Assembly (NCBI RefSeq): GCF_016888165.1
Contig: NZ_JACSWC010000422.1
Span: 1 to 48,675 of the forward strand
Direction: 5' to 3'
DNA: 48,675 bases
Source of the DNA: Halomicronema sp. CCY15110
GTDB lineage: Bacteria; Cyanobacteriota; Cyanobacteriia; Phormidesmidales; Phormidesmidaceae
Shown: one piece after another, positions 14,355 through 23,646 of the stretch
How positions within the stretch are numbered: position 1 is the first letter of the stretch
How the letters are laid out: every line of letters begins with the position of its first letter
Position numbers and translations under genes: made by a program
The notes under the pieces: generated by a model
The model's database searches: none
Told to the model about the DNA's origin: nothing
Seen by the model: only the letters and a program-made list of their open reading frames with translations

Positions 14355-15570
14355 CTTCAGGATTTACGAGTCGCCAGAGCTTTTGTTTAATCTGCATATC
14401 GAAGACTTCCCATTTTAGACGGTTGTAGTCGCTGTTTTCGTAGAAACCAGACAGGAAACCGACTGGAATACCAAAGCCGCCAGCAGTGGTACGCCCCCCG
14501 CCAAAGAACCGCCCTTCTAAATCTTGACCAAAGGCTTCTTTGATAAATTCGTCGGGGTCAAGGGTGATTTTGCTGGTGCGTAGAGACCCAATCACCACTT
14601 CGCGCTCTTCATCTTCGTCGTGGACGATGCCGTACACCACTGCCGTATGGATGTTTTCTTCGGTGACGAGAAAGTCAGCGGCTTGGGGAATGGCGTCGCG
14701 ATCGTCATAGCGCAAATATCCCACACCCGCGATGGAAACGTTATTTTGGATGGTGCGGTTGCGCAGCGATCGCTCAATCACATCCATCACTCGTTTCGAA
14801 CGCGAGGCTCGGAGGATGGCCCCCAACAGTTGTGGATCATAAAAATTGCTGAGATATGCCGCCGCCATAAAGTCCGCTTCGGCGGCATGCATCAGGTTAT
14901 TGGTGTCTGATCGCAGGCCGTGCATCAGCGCGGTAGCACATTTCACATGGGTACTGTTGCTGCGATCGAGAGTGAGCAGCACCTTGCTCTGTAGATATTG
15001 CGTGAGAATGGTTGCCGTCGCCCGAATGTGGGGCCGCACGTCAATCAGCGTGGCGTTGATGTCTTTTTGCGGGGCATGGTGATCGACCACGAGAAACAGC
15101 GACAAGTTTGCTTCTTCGACTTGCCGAGTCAGTTGGGAGGTCGCGCCCTGGGTATCGAGCAGCACGTAGGCTTGGTACTTGCTCAAGTCCGGGCCGGTCT
15201 TCGTTTGGGGGTTCCAGCGGCGGGCAGGCAAGCCTGAGAGCCGCACCAGCGCAATGTTTTCCTGATGGCTCAGGGTACCGCCGTAGTAGATATCGCAGTC
15301 AATATCATATTGCTGACAGATGAGGCGATAGGCCCACGCTGAAGAGAGGGCATCGGGATCGGGGAAATCCTGAATCAGAACTAAATGGCGATCGCCCGAG
15401 CGCTGTGACAGCAACTTATCCAGCCGTTCAATTAGATTAATGCGATCGCGCTGGCTGGTCGTGCCGCCGGCTGCCTTGCCCACCGTCGCCGGCACGGCAT
15501 GCACAGGGCCGTGCCCCATGGCAGACATGGGGGCGGAGCCATTGGCGGGAGCAGAAGTCGAATCAGTCAC
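14332..15570 (-). CDS. DHH family phosphoesterase (NrnA/RecJ-like)
   Basis: The 412-residue product has the DHH phosphoesterase fold. Metal ligands are visible in LIQDFPDPDALSSAWA (about 65-80) and in the name-giving VVDHHAPQKD (about 168-172). The DHHA1-type C-terminus has GRFFGGGRTTAGGFGIPVGF, which binds substrate phosphate. Related enzymes degrade nanoRNA or c-di-AMP/pApA, or act as exopolyphosphatases; the substrate is not certain. The first 40 residues are low-complexity (Ala, Pro, Gly, Ser). The start is a GTG at 15570. The 3' end overlaps sixA. Confidence 0.85.
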   Translation of the reverse strand: MTDSTSAPANGSAPMSAMGHGPVHAVPATVGKAAGGTTSQRDRINLIERLDKLLSQRSGDRHLVLIQDFPDPDALSSAWAYRLICQQYDIDCDIYYGGTLSHQENIALVRLSGLPARRWNPQTKTGPDLSKYQAYVLLDTQGATSQLTRQVEEANLSLFLVVDHHAPQKDINATLIDVRPHIRATATILTQYLQSKVLLTLDRSNSTHVKCATALMHGLRSDTNNLMHAAEADFMAAAYLSNFYDPQLLGAILRASRSKRVMDVIERSLRNRTIQNNVSIAGVGYLRYDDRDAIPQAADFLVTEENIHTAVVYGIVHDEDEEREVVIGSLRTSKITLDPDEFIKEAFGQDLEGRFFGGGRTTAGGFGIPVGFLSGFYENSDYNRLKWEVFDMQIKQKLWRLVNPEDGLISTD

Positions 15571-16224
15571 AGTTATTCCGGAGTGTCTATTATTACGATA
15601 GCTCTCCCCTTCGCTCTCCGCACCCTTTCGACCCTGGAAAGAGGTGCTGGATTATCTGCCCATATGTGGCCCAAGGCCGTCGGCAAAGAATGGGCAAAGA
15701 GCAAACCATTGGTATTTTACAACGACTCGAATCAGGCCCTTGCACTGCTACCAATCGATTTCAGCGATCGCCGCTCGGCAGCCATCGCTGAAATCGCTGA
15801 AATCGATTAAAATGAGACGTACATACGTCATCGCCAATCGTCGCTTAATCGGCTAAACCGTTGGGATGAATCGCCCTATCTGAGGTTTGGATATTCAGAC
15901 CCAAACGTCAGTCTGAGTAGGGAGATGCCACTCCACCAGCAACTTGTCGGTTAACCGAAGGTAAATTCATGTGTACATCTCGGTTTCGTGTGTTATCGTG
16001 ACCAAGTGAAAATCAAATACGTGATTCAGCCACAGTTTCAACGGCTGTTTGGAATTTTTTACCCGCTTTAAGTTCATACGTCACAGAGTCAACTAGCAAT
16101 ACGTTTTGAGGGCTAGTGTTTCTGGGTATAGGGTTTGGCGAATAATTGACTTCTCAAACGGCGAATTTAGTGGCCTGAGATCGCGATTTAACGACGTTTT
16201 TTTGGAATTTTTTCGATTTTGAAT
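15571..16224. other. Intergenic region with two inverted repeats
   Basis: No gene was found. Two structures stand out. One is a perfect 13-bp stem (15756-15768 with 15784-15796, loop 15) that is followed by a partial third copy of the CTGAAATCG word. The other is the short dyad GACGTA-CA-TACGTC at 15816-15829. The first may be a terminator-like hairpin or a HIP1-rich repeat; the second looks like an operator. The last 200 bases are AT-rich and probably hold the promoter of the next gene. Confidence 0.5.
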
Positions 16225-16458
16225 ATGAGTGAAACGCTGACCAGCCGCCAGGTTGCCCACCCCATGGTGAAATTTCAACGACAGGTAAACTCTTTGGTCA
16301 AACGCGACATTGTGCAGCCCGAAGACAGTATTTGGAAAATCGCGCTTTTGTTTGGTGACGAATGGGCTCACTGGAAACGCGAACTGGAAGAATTTGAATT
16401 TTCCACCAAAGATCCCATTAGCGACCTAATCGCGGTGGAATCTTGGGAAGAAGAGTAA
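16225..16458 (+). CDS. Small conserved cyanobacterial protein (DUF4327-like pattern)
   Basis: The 77-residue acidic protein has no signal peptide or membrane segment. It shows a spaced pattern, with VKFQRQVNSLVKRDIVQP, then WKIALLFGDEWAHWKRELEEF, and ends DPISDLIAVESWEEE. This recalls the DUF4327 family of small cyanobacterial proteins, which also end in a D.I.DLI..E.W pattern; I am not sure of the assignment. The ATG at 16225 is preferred to the TTG at 16219. It is transcribed alone and faces the convergent purU gene. Confidence 0.7.
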   Translation: MSETLTSRQVAHPMVKFQRQVNSLVKRDIVQPEDSIWKIALLFGDEWAHWKRELEEFEFSTKDPISDLIAVESWEEE

Positions 16459-16550
16459 ATCCCCATCCAGAGATGTCTCAGGGGACGGTTTCTATTGAGT
16501 TGAACAGGCCCTGCTTCCACTCTGGCCCTAAGGAGTCGTTCCCTGAGTTT

Positions 16551-17417
16551 TCAGGCAAACACTACCGTCCGGTTGCCGTAGACCAAAACGCGGTTTTGCA
16601 AATGCAGTCGGACGCCCCTAGCGAGAACAATGCGTTCTAAATCTTTGCCTTTGCGGATCAGGTCTTTCACATCGTCGCGATGGGTAATGCGCACCACATC
16701 CTGCTCGATGATTGGCCCCGCATCTAAGTTTTCGGTCACATAGTGAGCCGTTGCCCCGATAATTTTAACCCCGCGTTCATGGGCGCGATGATAGGGTTGT
16801 GCGCCCATAAACGCGGGCAAAAATGAGTGATGAATATTGACCACGTTGGGAAACTGCACTAGAAAATCCCCGCTCAGAATTTGCATATATTTGGCCAGCA
16901 CCACCAAGTCGATGTTGTATTGCTCTAGCAGCGCTAGCTGCTTGGCCTCTGACTCGGCTTTGGTATCGCGGCTCATGGGCACGTGGTGAAAATCAATGCC
17001 GAACTGCTCGGCAATGGGCCTGAGGGTTGCATGGTTGCTCATGATGAGGGGAATATTCGCGGCGAATTCTTTGGCCTGATGTCGCCAGAGCAAATCAAGC
17101 AGGCAGTGGTCTTGACGGCTCACCCAAATGGCAATGCGCGGTACCGCGTCGGAAAAGCACAGTTGCCAGTCAGCCCCCAAGGGTTGGGCGATCGCATTAA
17201 AGGCTGGCCCAATCAACTCTTGGGGCAGGTTAAAGCCCCCCAAACTCCACTCAATTCGCGACAAAAAGAGTCCGCTGGCTTCGTCGCGATGTTGATCGGC
17301 GTGGATAATATTGCCACCGTTGGCGTAGATGAAGTTGGCGATTTTAGCCACTAGGCCTTGCTGATCGGGACAGGAAATTAGCAAGGTCGCCGACGGATAT
17401 CGGGTAGATTGTGTCAT
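16551..17417 (-). CDS. purU: Formyltetrahydrofolate deformylase
   Basis: The 288-residue product hydrolyses 10-formyl-tetrahydrofolate to formate and tetrahydrofolate, balancing one-carbon pools and feeding formate to purine synthesis. An N-terminal ACT domain (LLISCPDQQGLVAKIANFIYANGGNIIHADQH) precedes the formyltransferase-fold catalytic domain. Diagnostic pieces are SNHATLRPIAEQFGIDFHHVP, VLAKYMQILS, the NIHHSFLPAFMGAQPYHRA motif with the catalytic histidine, and GATAHYVTENLDAGPIIEQD with the catalytic aspartate. The length is typical. It is a single gene, preceded downstream of the start by the ABC operon end at 17500. Confidence 0.95.
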   Translation of the reverse strand: MTQSTRYPSATLLISCPDQQGLVAKIANFIYANGGNIIHADQHRDEASGLFLSRIEWSLGGFNLPQELIGPAFNAIAQPLGADWQLCFSDAVPRIAIWVSRQDHCLLDLLWRHQAKEFAANIPLIMSNHATLRPIAEQFGIDFHHVPMSRDTKAESEAKQLALLEQYNIDLVVLAKYMQILSGDFLVQFPNVVNIHHSFLPAFMGAQPYHRAHERGVKIIGATAHYVTENLDAGPIIEQDVVRITHRDDVKDLIRKGKDLERIVLARGVRLHLQNRVLVYGNRTVVFA

Positions 17418-17499
17418 TACTCAAAAGCGATATGGAAGATCTCCGACACCGAGCAACGTCAGAGCAAGAGGATTTTGCTTCATCGGTTGTATCGGCATT

Positions 17500-18225
17500 T
17501 TAGCGATCGCCGTCAGACTCTTCAGCATTATTCCTCGGGTCTTCCGAGTCTCCAGCGTCCGTATTTGCCCCATCGTCAGGGTCGGTGTTGGTGTTGGTGT
17601 CGTCTGAGTTCTCATCAGGCTCTGAGGCGTCTTCAGCAGGACTGTCTTCAACCACCGCTTGCCATTCTTCCAGGGGGCGATCGACACCGTTGAAAATGTT
17701 CTCACCGACGATCGCCACCTCGATATCACTCACCTCATCAGTCAGCGGAAACGTTGCTGGGTCAATTAAGGCGTAGTAGTTCTGCCCGCTGAAATCAGGA
17801 TCACCCAAAATCAGCTGGTGGGTAGTGCCATCGGCCAGGGTCAAGTCTACGATCGCAAACGGCTCATCCAGGCCGAAATCAGCGGGACTCGCCGCCTCAA
17901 TCGTCGTGGTGTTGACCAAGCCATCTGTAACCAAGCGGCTCAACAGAAAGGCGATCGCGGCTTCTTCGGCAGGCTGCTCGGTCGGTTCCAGCATTTGCCA
18001 AAACCCGTCGGCGTCCTTTTCAAACACGACCGTTTGCGCGGCGGTCGCAATTTGCAAAAACACGACATCAGCTTCCGCGAACTCATAAACCGGGGTGGCA
18101 GTCCTGTCACTGGGCTCGGTCGTGGCTGAATTGGAGTCAGACTGCCGGGACTGGGTCACCAAAACGATCCCGCCCAACAGCAAAGCGGCGGCCACCAAAA
18201 TTACTGTGCTGCGCTGAAGTTTCAT
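17500..18225 (-). CDS. DUF4340 domain protein, fourth gene of the Gld-type ABC operon
   Basis: The 241-residue product has one N-terminal membrane segment (STVILVAAALLLGGIVLV) and a periplasmic part matching DUF4340. Recognisable pieces are VVFEKDADGFWQMLEPTEQPAEEAAI, LVNTTTIEAASPADFGLDEPFAIVDL and LILGDPDFSGQNYYALI. The last 60 residues are very acidic and Asp/Asn-rich, probably disordered. DUF4340 proteins commonly follow GldG-like genes and are thought to work with them. The frame is open upstream into GldG to 18402, but the ATG at 18225, five bases after the previous stop, is the natural start. It is the distal gene of the operon. Confidence 0.85.
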   Translation of the reverse strand: MKLQRSTVILVAAALLLGGIVLVTQSRQSDSNSATTEPSDRTATPVYEFAEADVVFLQIATAAQTVVFEKDADGFWQMLEPTEQPAEEAAIAFLLSRLVTDGLVNTTTIEAASPADFGLDEPFAIVDLTLADGTTHQLILGDPDFSGQNYYALIDPATFPLTDEVSDIEVAIVGENIFNGVDRPLEEWQAVVEDSPAEDASEPDENSDDTNTNTDPDDGANTDAGDSEDPRNNAEESDGDR

Positions 18226-18230
18226 GTGCT

Positions 18231-19979
18231 CTACCGTCTCCGCAACGCCATCAAAATTGCCAGGGCAATGCCCGTTAAGGGCAGCACCAGCAGCGAAAAA
18301 ATGCCTAACCCCCAGGCTTGCTGTCCCGTCATTTGCAAGCGGCGATCGGTCGTCGCCTTGGGCCGAATCGACAAGGTGGCGTCGGCTTCCTGACCTAACC
18401 AATTCACCGAATTCAGAAACACATCGCCATTCAACTGTTGGTTAAATGAGCCATCTGCCGCAAAGGTGGAATTGCCAATCACCACCAATCGCGATTCCTC
18501 CGCCTGATTTTCCTCAGCATTCGGATCGGTGAGGGCCGCCGTATCGTCTGCGGCGAAATCAGTCTGATCAGCATCAGCGTCAGCGGTACCAGTCTCTGCA
18601 TCAGCCGTCACGTCCTCGTCAGACAACTCCTCGTCTTCGGTATTTTCTGCTGCGGCGGCCTCATCGGCATCAGACACGTCCTCGGGACTCTCCACTGCCT
18701 CGCGACTTAGGGCCAGCCCCAAGACAAACGGGCCTTCTGGCGGCGCATTGGGGTCAAAGGTGAGGTCACCCTCGTCGGTAATGGCTTCGGCGCGGCTCTG
18801 GGGATTGGTCAGCAGCAGCGGTGACGTTTCCGTATCGGGTAGTTCACGCCCATCGACCGGACGCGCCAAGGGAAAAAACGATCGCCCCTCGCCAAAGTCT
18901 CCGGTAATGGGGTGGTCGCCGTAGGTAGTCACAATCGGCGCAGCGGGGCCTAACCCGACAAATTGCCCCGCCCCCGACGTATCCAACACGAGGCGATCGT
19001 CCAAAATCACCCCCCAGTCATCCAAGAGTGCATTCAGGCCGCCATCCAGCCGCGGGTCAAGCATTAACAGAACGCCCCCGCCCTCGTTGAGATAGGTCTC
19101 CAGCGCTGCCACCTCCGCCGGAAAGAAGTCTTGGGTCGGCCCAGCAACCACGACGACATTGGCGTCCGGGGGAACGGTTGCCGCTTCCGCCAGGTTCAGG
19201 GGTTCAACCTGATAATTTTGGTCGGTGAGTCCTTGCACCGCCTCTAACAACCCCGCCGCCTCACCGTTGATGGCAGGCTCGCCGTGGCCCTGCGCAAAAT
19301 AGACAGTCAGGGTCAGATCGCTGCTGAGCTGTGCCAGGGCATTCGTCAGGTCTTGTTCTGACAGGGGTTGAGCGGTGCCGAGAGCCTGCGCATCCGCCGT
19401 GGTGCCAATAGTTTGCAAAAAGCGGCGATCGCCCCGCGCTTCCAAAAACACCATGCCCGGTTGAGTGGCCCCAAACGCTTCTGCCAGTCGCGGATTGGCA
19501 AAGGGATCGACGTATTCAAACTCAAAGTTGTCACTCTCTTGGCGATAGCTTTCGAGCAGTTGCACGTCCTGGGAATTTTGCACCGAGTCAAACACCACCA
19601 CGCGCACGGGTTCTTCTAAGCTCTGCACCACCTGCTGGGTCGCAGGGGCCAGGGTAAAGAGTCGAGTTTCTGTCAGGTCGTAGCGGCCGACATTTTGCAC
19701 CGCCAGGAAATTGATTAATCCCAGGATGACCAGCACCGCGATCGTGGCGACCACCGCATTGGTGCCGCTTTGGGTCGATCGCTGTTGCCAAAAGGCTCCA
19801 GCCGTCTGTCCCGTAAAGCTGAGGCCCAATAGCAATAAACCGATGCCAAAAATCATCAGTGCCGTGGGCAGCAGTGGCCAGCCGGACAAACTGCCCGCCA
19901 CGAGCCCCGCCGTGGCGCAGGCTAACCCCGGCCAGGTGAGAAATTTCAGCCATTTTGCAGAAAATGCCAACCGTTTCAT
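18231..19979 (-). CDS. GldG-like ABC transporter auxiliary protein
   Basis: The 582-residue product has two N-terminal membrane segments, a third after residue 80 (NAVVATIAVLVILGLINFLAV), and a large periplasmic domain of the GldG/IFT52-like type. This contains YDLTETRLFTLAPATQQVVQSL and VNVVVVAGPTQDF-like strands, and GGGVLLMLDPRLDGGLN. A C-terminal membrane anchor (LGIFSLLVLPLTGIALAILMAL) follows. Between about 430 and 500 there is a strongly acidic low-complexity insert rich in Asp, Glu and Ala. In Flavobacteria GldAFG form an ABC transporter needed for gliding; in cyanobacteria the role is less clear. The gene is flanked by the permease and the DUF4340 gene with short gaps. Confidence 0.85.
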   Translation of the reverse strand: MKRLAFSAKWLKFLTWPGLACATAGLVAGSLSGWPLLPTALMIFGIGLLLLGLSFTGQTAGAFWQQRSTQSGTNAVVATIAVLVILGLINFLAVQNVGRYDLTETRLFTLAPATQQVVQSLEEPVRVVVFDSVQNSQDVQLLESYRQESDNFEFEYVDPFANPRLAEAFGATQPGMVFLEARGDRRFLQTIGTTADAQALGTAQPLSEQDLTNALAQLSSDLTLTVYFAQGHGEPAINGEAAGLLEAVQGLTDQNYQVEPLNLAEAATVPPDANVVVVAGPTQDFFPAEVAALETYLNEGGGVLLMLDPRLDGGLNALLDDWGVILDDRLVLDTSGAGQFVGLGPAAPIVTTYGDHPITGDFGEGRSFFPLARPVDGRELPDTETSPLLLTNPQSRAEAITDEGDLTFDPNAPPEGPFVLGLALSREAVESPEDVSDADEAAAAENTEDEELSDEDVTADAETGTADADADQTDFAADDTAALTDPNAEENQAEESRLVVIGNSTFAADGSFNQQLNGDVFLNSVNWLGQEADATLSIRPKATTDRRLQMTGQQAWGLGIFSLLVLPLTGIALAILMALRRR

Positions 19980-20031
19980 ACTGTCTATGCTGTCGTCGTG
20001 ATGATTACTCTAAGGGACTGGCCCGCGGGCA

Positions 20032-20850
20032 CTAATTACGCTGAAACCGGAGCGCTTCAATGGATTGCGCCGTGAGGAATAGCCCCAACAGACCGTAAGA
20101 CACAAACAACACCACGCTACTGGTATCCAAAATGCCTTGGGTAAAGCCGTTGAAATGTTGCAGCATCGATAAATGATTGAGCGCGTCGCCCAACCAACCG
20201 GGCACGGCCCGCGCCAACGCATCCACAATCCACAAGAAAATCACCAGGGCAAAGGTCAGGATGGCGGCGACCACGGTGCTGCTGGTGAGGGATGAAAGAA
20301 ACATGCCGAGGGACAACACACTGGCGGCCAGCAAAATGAGTCCCAAATTACCGACCAGTAGGAGGTTGGGCGAGACGGCGGGTTCGGCGGTGCCGAGGGC
20401 GATCGCCACACACAGCATCAGCGGCAACACCATGCCGATGTAAAACGTGACGACCGCCAGCAACTTGCCTAGCGCCACGACCCAGTTCATCACCGGCGAG
20501 GTCGCGAGCAGTTCCAACGTCCCCTGTTTGCGCTCCTCGGTGTAGAGCCCCATCGAGAGAATGGGCAGCACAAACATCGAGAGCGAGCCGATCACCCCAA
20601 AATAGCCCTGCAAAAATTCGTAGGCGACATCCAGCGGCGGCAGCGTCATCCCCATTTGCAACACCTGATCGCGGCGGGCCACCTGGGCCAGCAAGCCCTC
20701 TGGACTGAACAAAATCACCACCAGGAAAAAGCCCCCCAACAGCCAAAAGATCGCGGCAATCACATAGGCCAGGGGCGAGGCCAAATAACTTTGCAGCTCC
20801 CGACGATAAATCGCCAGCACATTTCCCAACACAGTTCGCAACGCGGTCAT
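20032..20850 (-). CDS. ABC-2 type transporter permease (GldF-like)
   Basis: The product has about 272 residues and six hydrophobic segments, with the typical opening LGNVLAIYRRELQSYLASPLAYVIAAIFWLLGGFF. This is the permease of the ABC-2/GldF type and would pair with the ATPase encoded just upstream. TEERKQGTLELLATSPV is the usual cytoplasmic coupling motif. The frame allows a GTG at 20862, but ATG 20850 follows a purine-rich GAAGAAGG and is preferred. The order ATPase, permease, GldG-like and DUF4340 is a standard four-gene unit. Confidence 0.87.
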   Translation of the reverse strand: MTALRTVLGNVLAIYRRELQSYLASPLAYVIAAIFWLLGGFFLVVILFSPEGLLAQVARRDQVLQMGMTLPPLDVAYEFLQGYFGVIGSLSMFVLPILSMGLYTEERKQGTLELLATSPVMNWVVALGKLLAVVTFYIGMVLPLMLCVAIALGTAEPAVSPNLLLVGNLGLILLAASVLSLGMFLSSLTSSTVVAAILTFALVIFLWIVDALARAVPGWLGDALNHLSMLQHFNGFTQGILDTSSVVLFVSYGLLGLFLTAQSIEALRFQRN

Positions 20851-20877
20851 AGCCTTCTTCACTCACACCTGCAATGG

Positions 20878-21951
20878 TTAGCTGTCCGTTTCTGGGGGGA
20901 CTGGATCGTCTGTGTTATCCGCAGCGCTGGCCCCTTCAGGCATCACAGCAGGGCTGGCGGCATCGGCGTCATTTGCCAGTTCCGTGACCGCAGCCTTGGC
21001 CATGTCCTCGGTCGGTTCTTCCGTCGTCAAATTGAGGAAGACATCTTCCAGACTGGCCTGGTGTCGCCGCAGCTCGTACAGTCCGAATCCGGCTTGGACG
21101 ATCGCCGCCGCGATCGCCTCGCCGGGGTCGGTATCGCCCGCCTTGAGTTGAAACCGATATCGCGACTCATGATCCGGGAGTTGCCCCACCGACTCAACGG
21201 CGGCGACTCCGGGGACGGCCCGCAGGGTGTGGTGGATATCCTCTAAGCCGCCGCGCACCTCCAGGTCGTAGCTCACGGCCCCCGTGAGCTGTGCCATCAA
21301 GGTATCGAGCTTACCCGCCGCCACTAATTGCCCGCGATTGATGATGGCCACGCGATTACAGGTGGCATTCACCTCCGGCAGAATGTGAGTGGACAAGATG
21401 ATCGTGTGGTCGCCCGCCAGGCTGCGAATGAGCTGCCGCACTTCGTTGTTTTGGCGCGGATCGAGGCCCGAGGTCGGCTCATCGAGCACAATCACGGGCG
21501 GATCGTGGACGATCGCTTGGGCAATGCCCACCCGCTGCCGAAACCCTTTCGACAGCTTGCGAATGATGACGGCGTGTTTTTCTTCCAAACCGCAGCGCTG
21601 GATGGCGTAGGTGACCTGAGCGGGGCGATCGCCAGCAGACACCCCCTTGATGCGGGCGACGAAATGCAAAAACGCCTCCACCGTCATGTCGAGGTAGAGC
21701 GGGGGCCGTTCGGGCAAATAGCCGATGCGCTGGCGCACCGCCATCGAATCCGCATGAACGTCGTACTCGGCGACTTTGGCCGTGCCGCTGGTGGCGGGCA
21801 AATAGCCGGTCAAAATTCGCATGGTGGTAGTTTTGCCCGCACCATTCGGCCCGAGAAATCCTAAAATTTCCCCCGGTTCCACCGCAAAAGACACATCGTT
21901 CAAGGCCACGGTTGAGCCATACACTTTATGAAGATGATCAACTTCAATCAT
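20878..21951 (-). CDS. ABC transporter ATP-binding protein (GldA-like)
   Basis: The 357-residue product has Walker A GPNGAGKTT (about 35-43), signature LSKGFRQRVGIAQA (about 138-151), Walker B VIVLDEPTSGLDPRQ and the switch His in LSTHILPE. After the ATPase domain (about 1-220) comes a C-terminal extension of the DUF4162 type, with a low-complexity Ala/Asp/Glu tail. This is the energising subunit for the permease that follows after a short gap. It is the first gene of the minus-strand operon, so the promoter should lie in 21952-22158, shared with the divergent gene. Confidence 0.92.
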   Translation of the reverse strand: MIEVDHLHKVYGSTVALNDVSFAVEPGEILGFLGPNGAGKTTTMRILTGYLPATSGTAKVAEYDVHADSMAVRQRIGYLPERPPLYLDMTVEAFLHFVARIKGVSAGDRPAQVTYAIQRCGLEEKHAVIIRKLSKGFRQRVGIAQAIVHDPPVIVLDEPTSGLDPRQNNEVRQLIRSLAGDHTIILSTHILPEVNATCNRVAIINRGQLVAAGKLDTLMAQLTGAVSYDLEVRGGLEDIHHTLRAVPGVAAVESVGQLPDHESRYRFQLKAGDTDPGEAIAAAIVQAGFGLYELRRHQASLEDVFLNLTTEEPTEDMAKAAVTELANDADAASPAVMPEGASAADNTDDPVPPETDS

Positions 21952-22158
21952 GGGCGTAACGACCGTTCTCCTTTACATTCGAGGGGGTGAATCCGGAACA
22001 GACTGACCGACGAGCGATCGAGATCGCCGTTCCCGAACCCGCTGATTTGTCAGCAAAGACTAACACTCTAGCGCTCATCGGCGGCAAGTTGATGGCTGCC
22101 CCCTCGCCAATAAACACCAGAAGATCATAAAGTCTGATTTGCGACTTTCAAAGACCCC

Positions 22159-22632
22159 ATGACCCAACCCTCTGATCCCCAAAATTCGGCAGACCTGAGC
22201 TTAGACGATGAGTTGCCCATTGGCCCCGGCACCAGCTTCACGTTTCTTTACTATTTTGCGACTGCGGGCGTGATTACCTGGCTGTTTGTCGCCCGTTTAT
22301 TTGGGGTCGGCCTGATGACCACGCTGCCGGAGGAAATAGGGTTAGTAGGTGGTGTGCTCTTCGGGCTGGTCGGCATTCTCTTCAATCGCTCCACCACGCT
22401 GGAAATTCCCTTCACCAGCAAAAAGAAATTTCGCCAGCAGCTCAGCGATGTGATGGCGAGCATGGGGTACGCCCTGGACACGACCGAAGGCTCCGTCGAT
22501 CGCTACCAAAAACCCAAGGCCAGTCGATTTTTCGCGGGGGATATTTTTGTGCAGCAGCGTAGCCAGTCAGCCATTTTTATCAGCCGCGTCAGCAATATTC
22601 GGACGCTCAAACGCCGCTTTGAGAAAAGTTGA
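22159..22632 (+). CDS. Conserved membrane protein with two transmembrane segments
   Basis: I do not recognise a named family. The 157-residue product has an acidic N-terminus and two hydrophobic helices (about 28-48, FTFLYYFATAGVITWLFVA, and 62-78, LVGGVLFGLVGILF). A soluble tail of about 75 residues follows, with the pattern KKKFRQQLSDVMASMGYALD and DRYQKPKASRFFAGDIFV. The layout recalls small cyanobacterial or plastid membrane-assembly proteins such as the CCB type, but no motif proves that. The start ATG is well placed. It diverges from the ABC operon and converges on cysH. Confidence 0.7.
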   Translation: MTQPSDPQNSADLSLDDELPIGPGTSFTFLYYFATAGVITWLFVARLFGVGLMTTLPEEIGLVGGVLFGLVGILFNRSTTLEIPFTSKKKFRQQLSDVMASMGYALDTTEGSVDRYQKPKASRFFAGDIFVQQRSQSAIFISRVSNIRTLKRRFEKS

Positions 22633-22673
22633 GGCACCCCGCCTTGCTGGGGCCAATTCAACCGCTAACCGGG

Positions 22674-23402
22674 CTACCGGTGGATGCCACATTCCGTTTT
22701 CTGAGACCCACGCCAACGACCAGCGCGCTCATCTTCTCCCGGTTGCACTGGGGTCGTGAGCGGCTCGTCACCGATGCTGGCATAACCGCGATCGTGCAGC
22801 GGATTGTAGATGACATCCTGCTGGAACACATAGCCCCACAGTTCTTTGCGCGTCCAATTGGCCAGGGGATTAATTTTCAATCGCCCGTCGCTGTCCGGTT
22901 CCAAAATGGGCAGCGCCTGACGGGTCGTGGACTGGTCACGACGGCGACCCGTCACCCAAGCCTGCACGTCCACCGCTTGCAGCGCCCGCTGCAGGGGTTC
23001 CACCTTCGTCAAGTAGTGAAACTGGTCAATGTCTCGCTGCCACAATGCGTCGCCATAGCGGTTGGCAAACCCTTGCCGGGTCGTCGCCCCGGCGGCTTGG
23101 TAAACGTGTAAATCCAGGTCATACCGCTGACGGGCGCGCTCGGCGGTCGCCAGGGTTTCCTCAAAATGATGCAGGGTATCGAGGAAGATCACCGGCACCC
23201 GGACGGGGGGAGACAACTCTGCATACAGCATGTGGATGGTGACCGGAATGCTGAAGGAACTCGTCTGGGCGAGCCCGGTAGGAAAGGTGCGAATCGCCCA
23301 GCGCAAGATCGCTTGGGGCGTCGCCGTTTCAAATTGCTGATTGAGCGCGGCGAGATCAAGGGAGTCCGCGATCGCGGCGGTGGAAGTCATGCACTGAACC
23401 AT
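22674..23402 (-). CDS. cysH: Phosphoadenylyl-sulfate (PAPS) reductase
   Basis: The 242-residue product reduces PAPS to sulfite with thioredoxin or glutaredoxin in assimilatory sulfate reduction. PAPS-binding stretches are SSFSIPVTIHMLYAEL and FLDTLHHFEETL. GRRRDQSTTRQALPILE and KINPLANWTRKELWGYV are family signatures. The C-terminal ECGIH carries the catalytic cysteine. The paired cysteines of the iron-sulfur APS reductases are absent, so it is a PAPS-type enzyme. Two starts are plausible, ATG 23402 and ATG 23390. The first has AGG ten bases upstream and is used here. An IS630 copy sits about 250 bases upstream of its start. Confidence 0.92.
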   Translation of the reverse strand: MVQCMTSTAAIADSLDLAALNQQFETATPQAILRWAIRTFPTGLAQTSSFSIPVTIHMLYAELSPPVRVPVIFLDTLHHFEETLATAERARQRYDLDLHVYQAAGATTRQGFANRYGDALWQRDIDQFHYLTKVEPLQRALQAVDVQAWVTGRRRDQSTTRQALPILEPDSDGRLKINPLANWTRKELWGYVFQQDVIYNPLHDRGYASIGDEPLTTPVQPGEDERAGRWRGSQKTECGIHR

Positions 23403-23646
23403 AAGTTCGTTACCTGTGTTGCGTATCGACAGTGCCAAATTCAGTTATACACCGTGCCCGTGCAGATAAACACACATAATCCGGTCGGGATTTCGGGGAT
23501 TCCGATTTTGCCGTGCCCTCAGCCTTTGCCACAGGCCCATTCTCAATTTGATAAGAATTTGCTGAGACCGTGCCTCTCTGGGCTCGTGAATGCTGCGCGA
23601 CAGCTGCGGGAGTTTCTAAGAGGAGTCCCCAAACATACAGCGTTTC

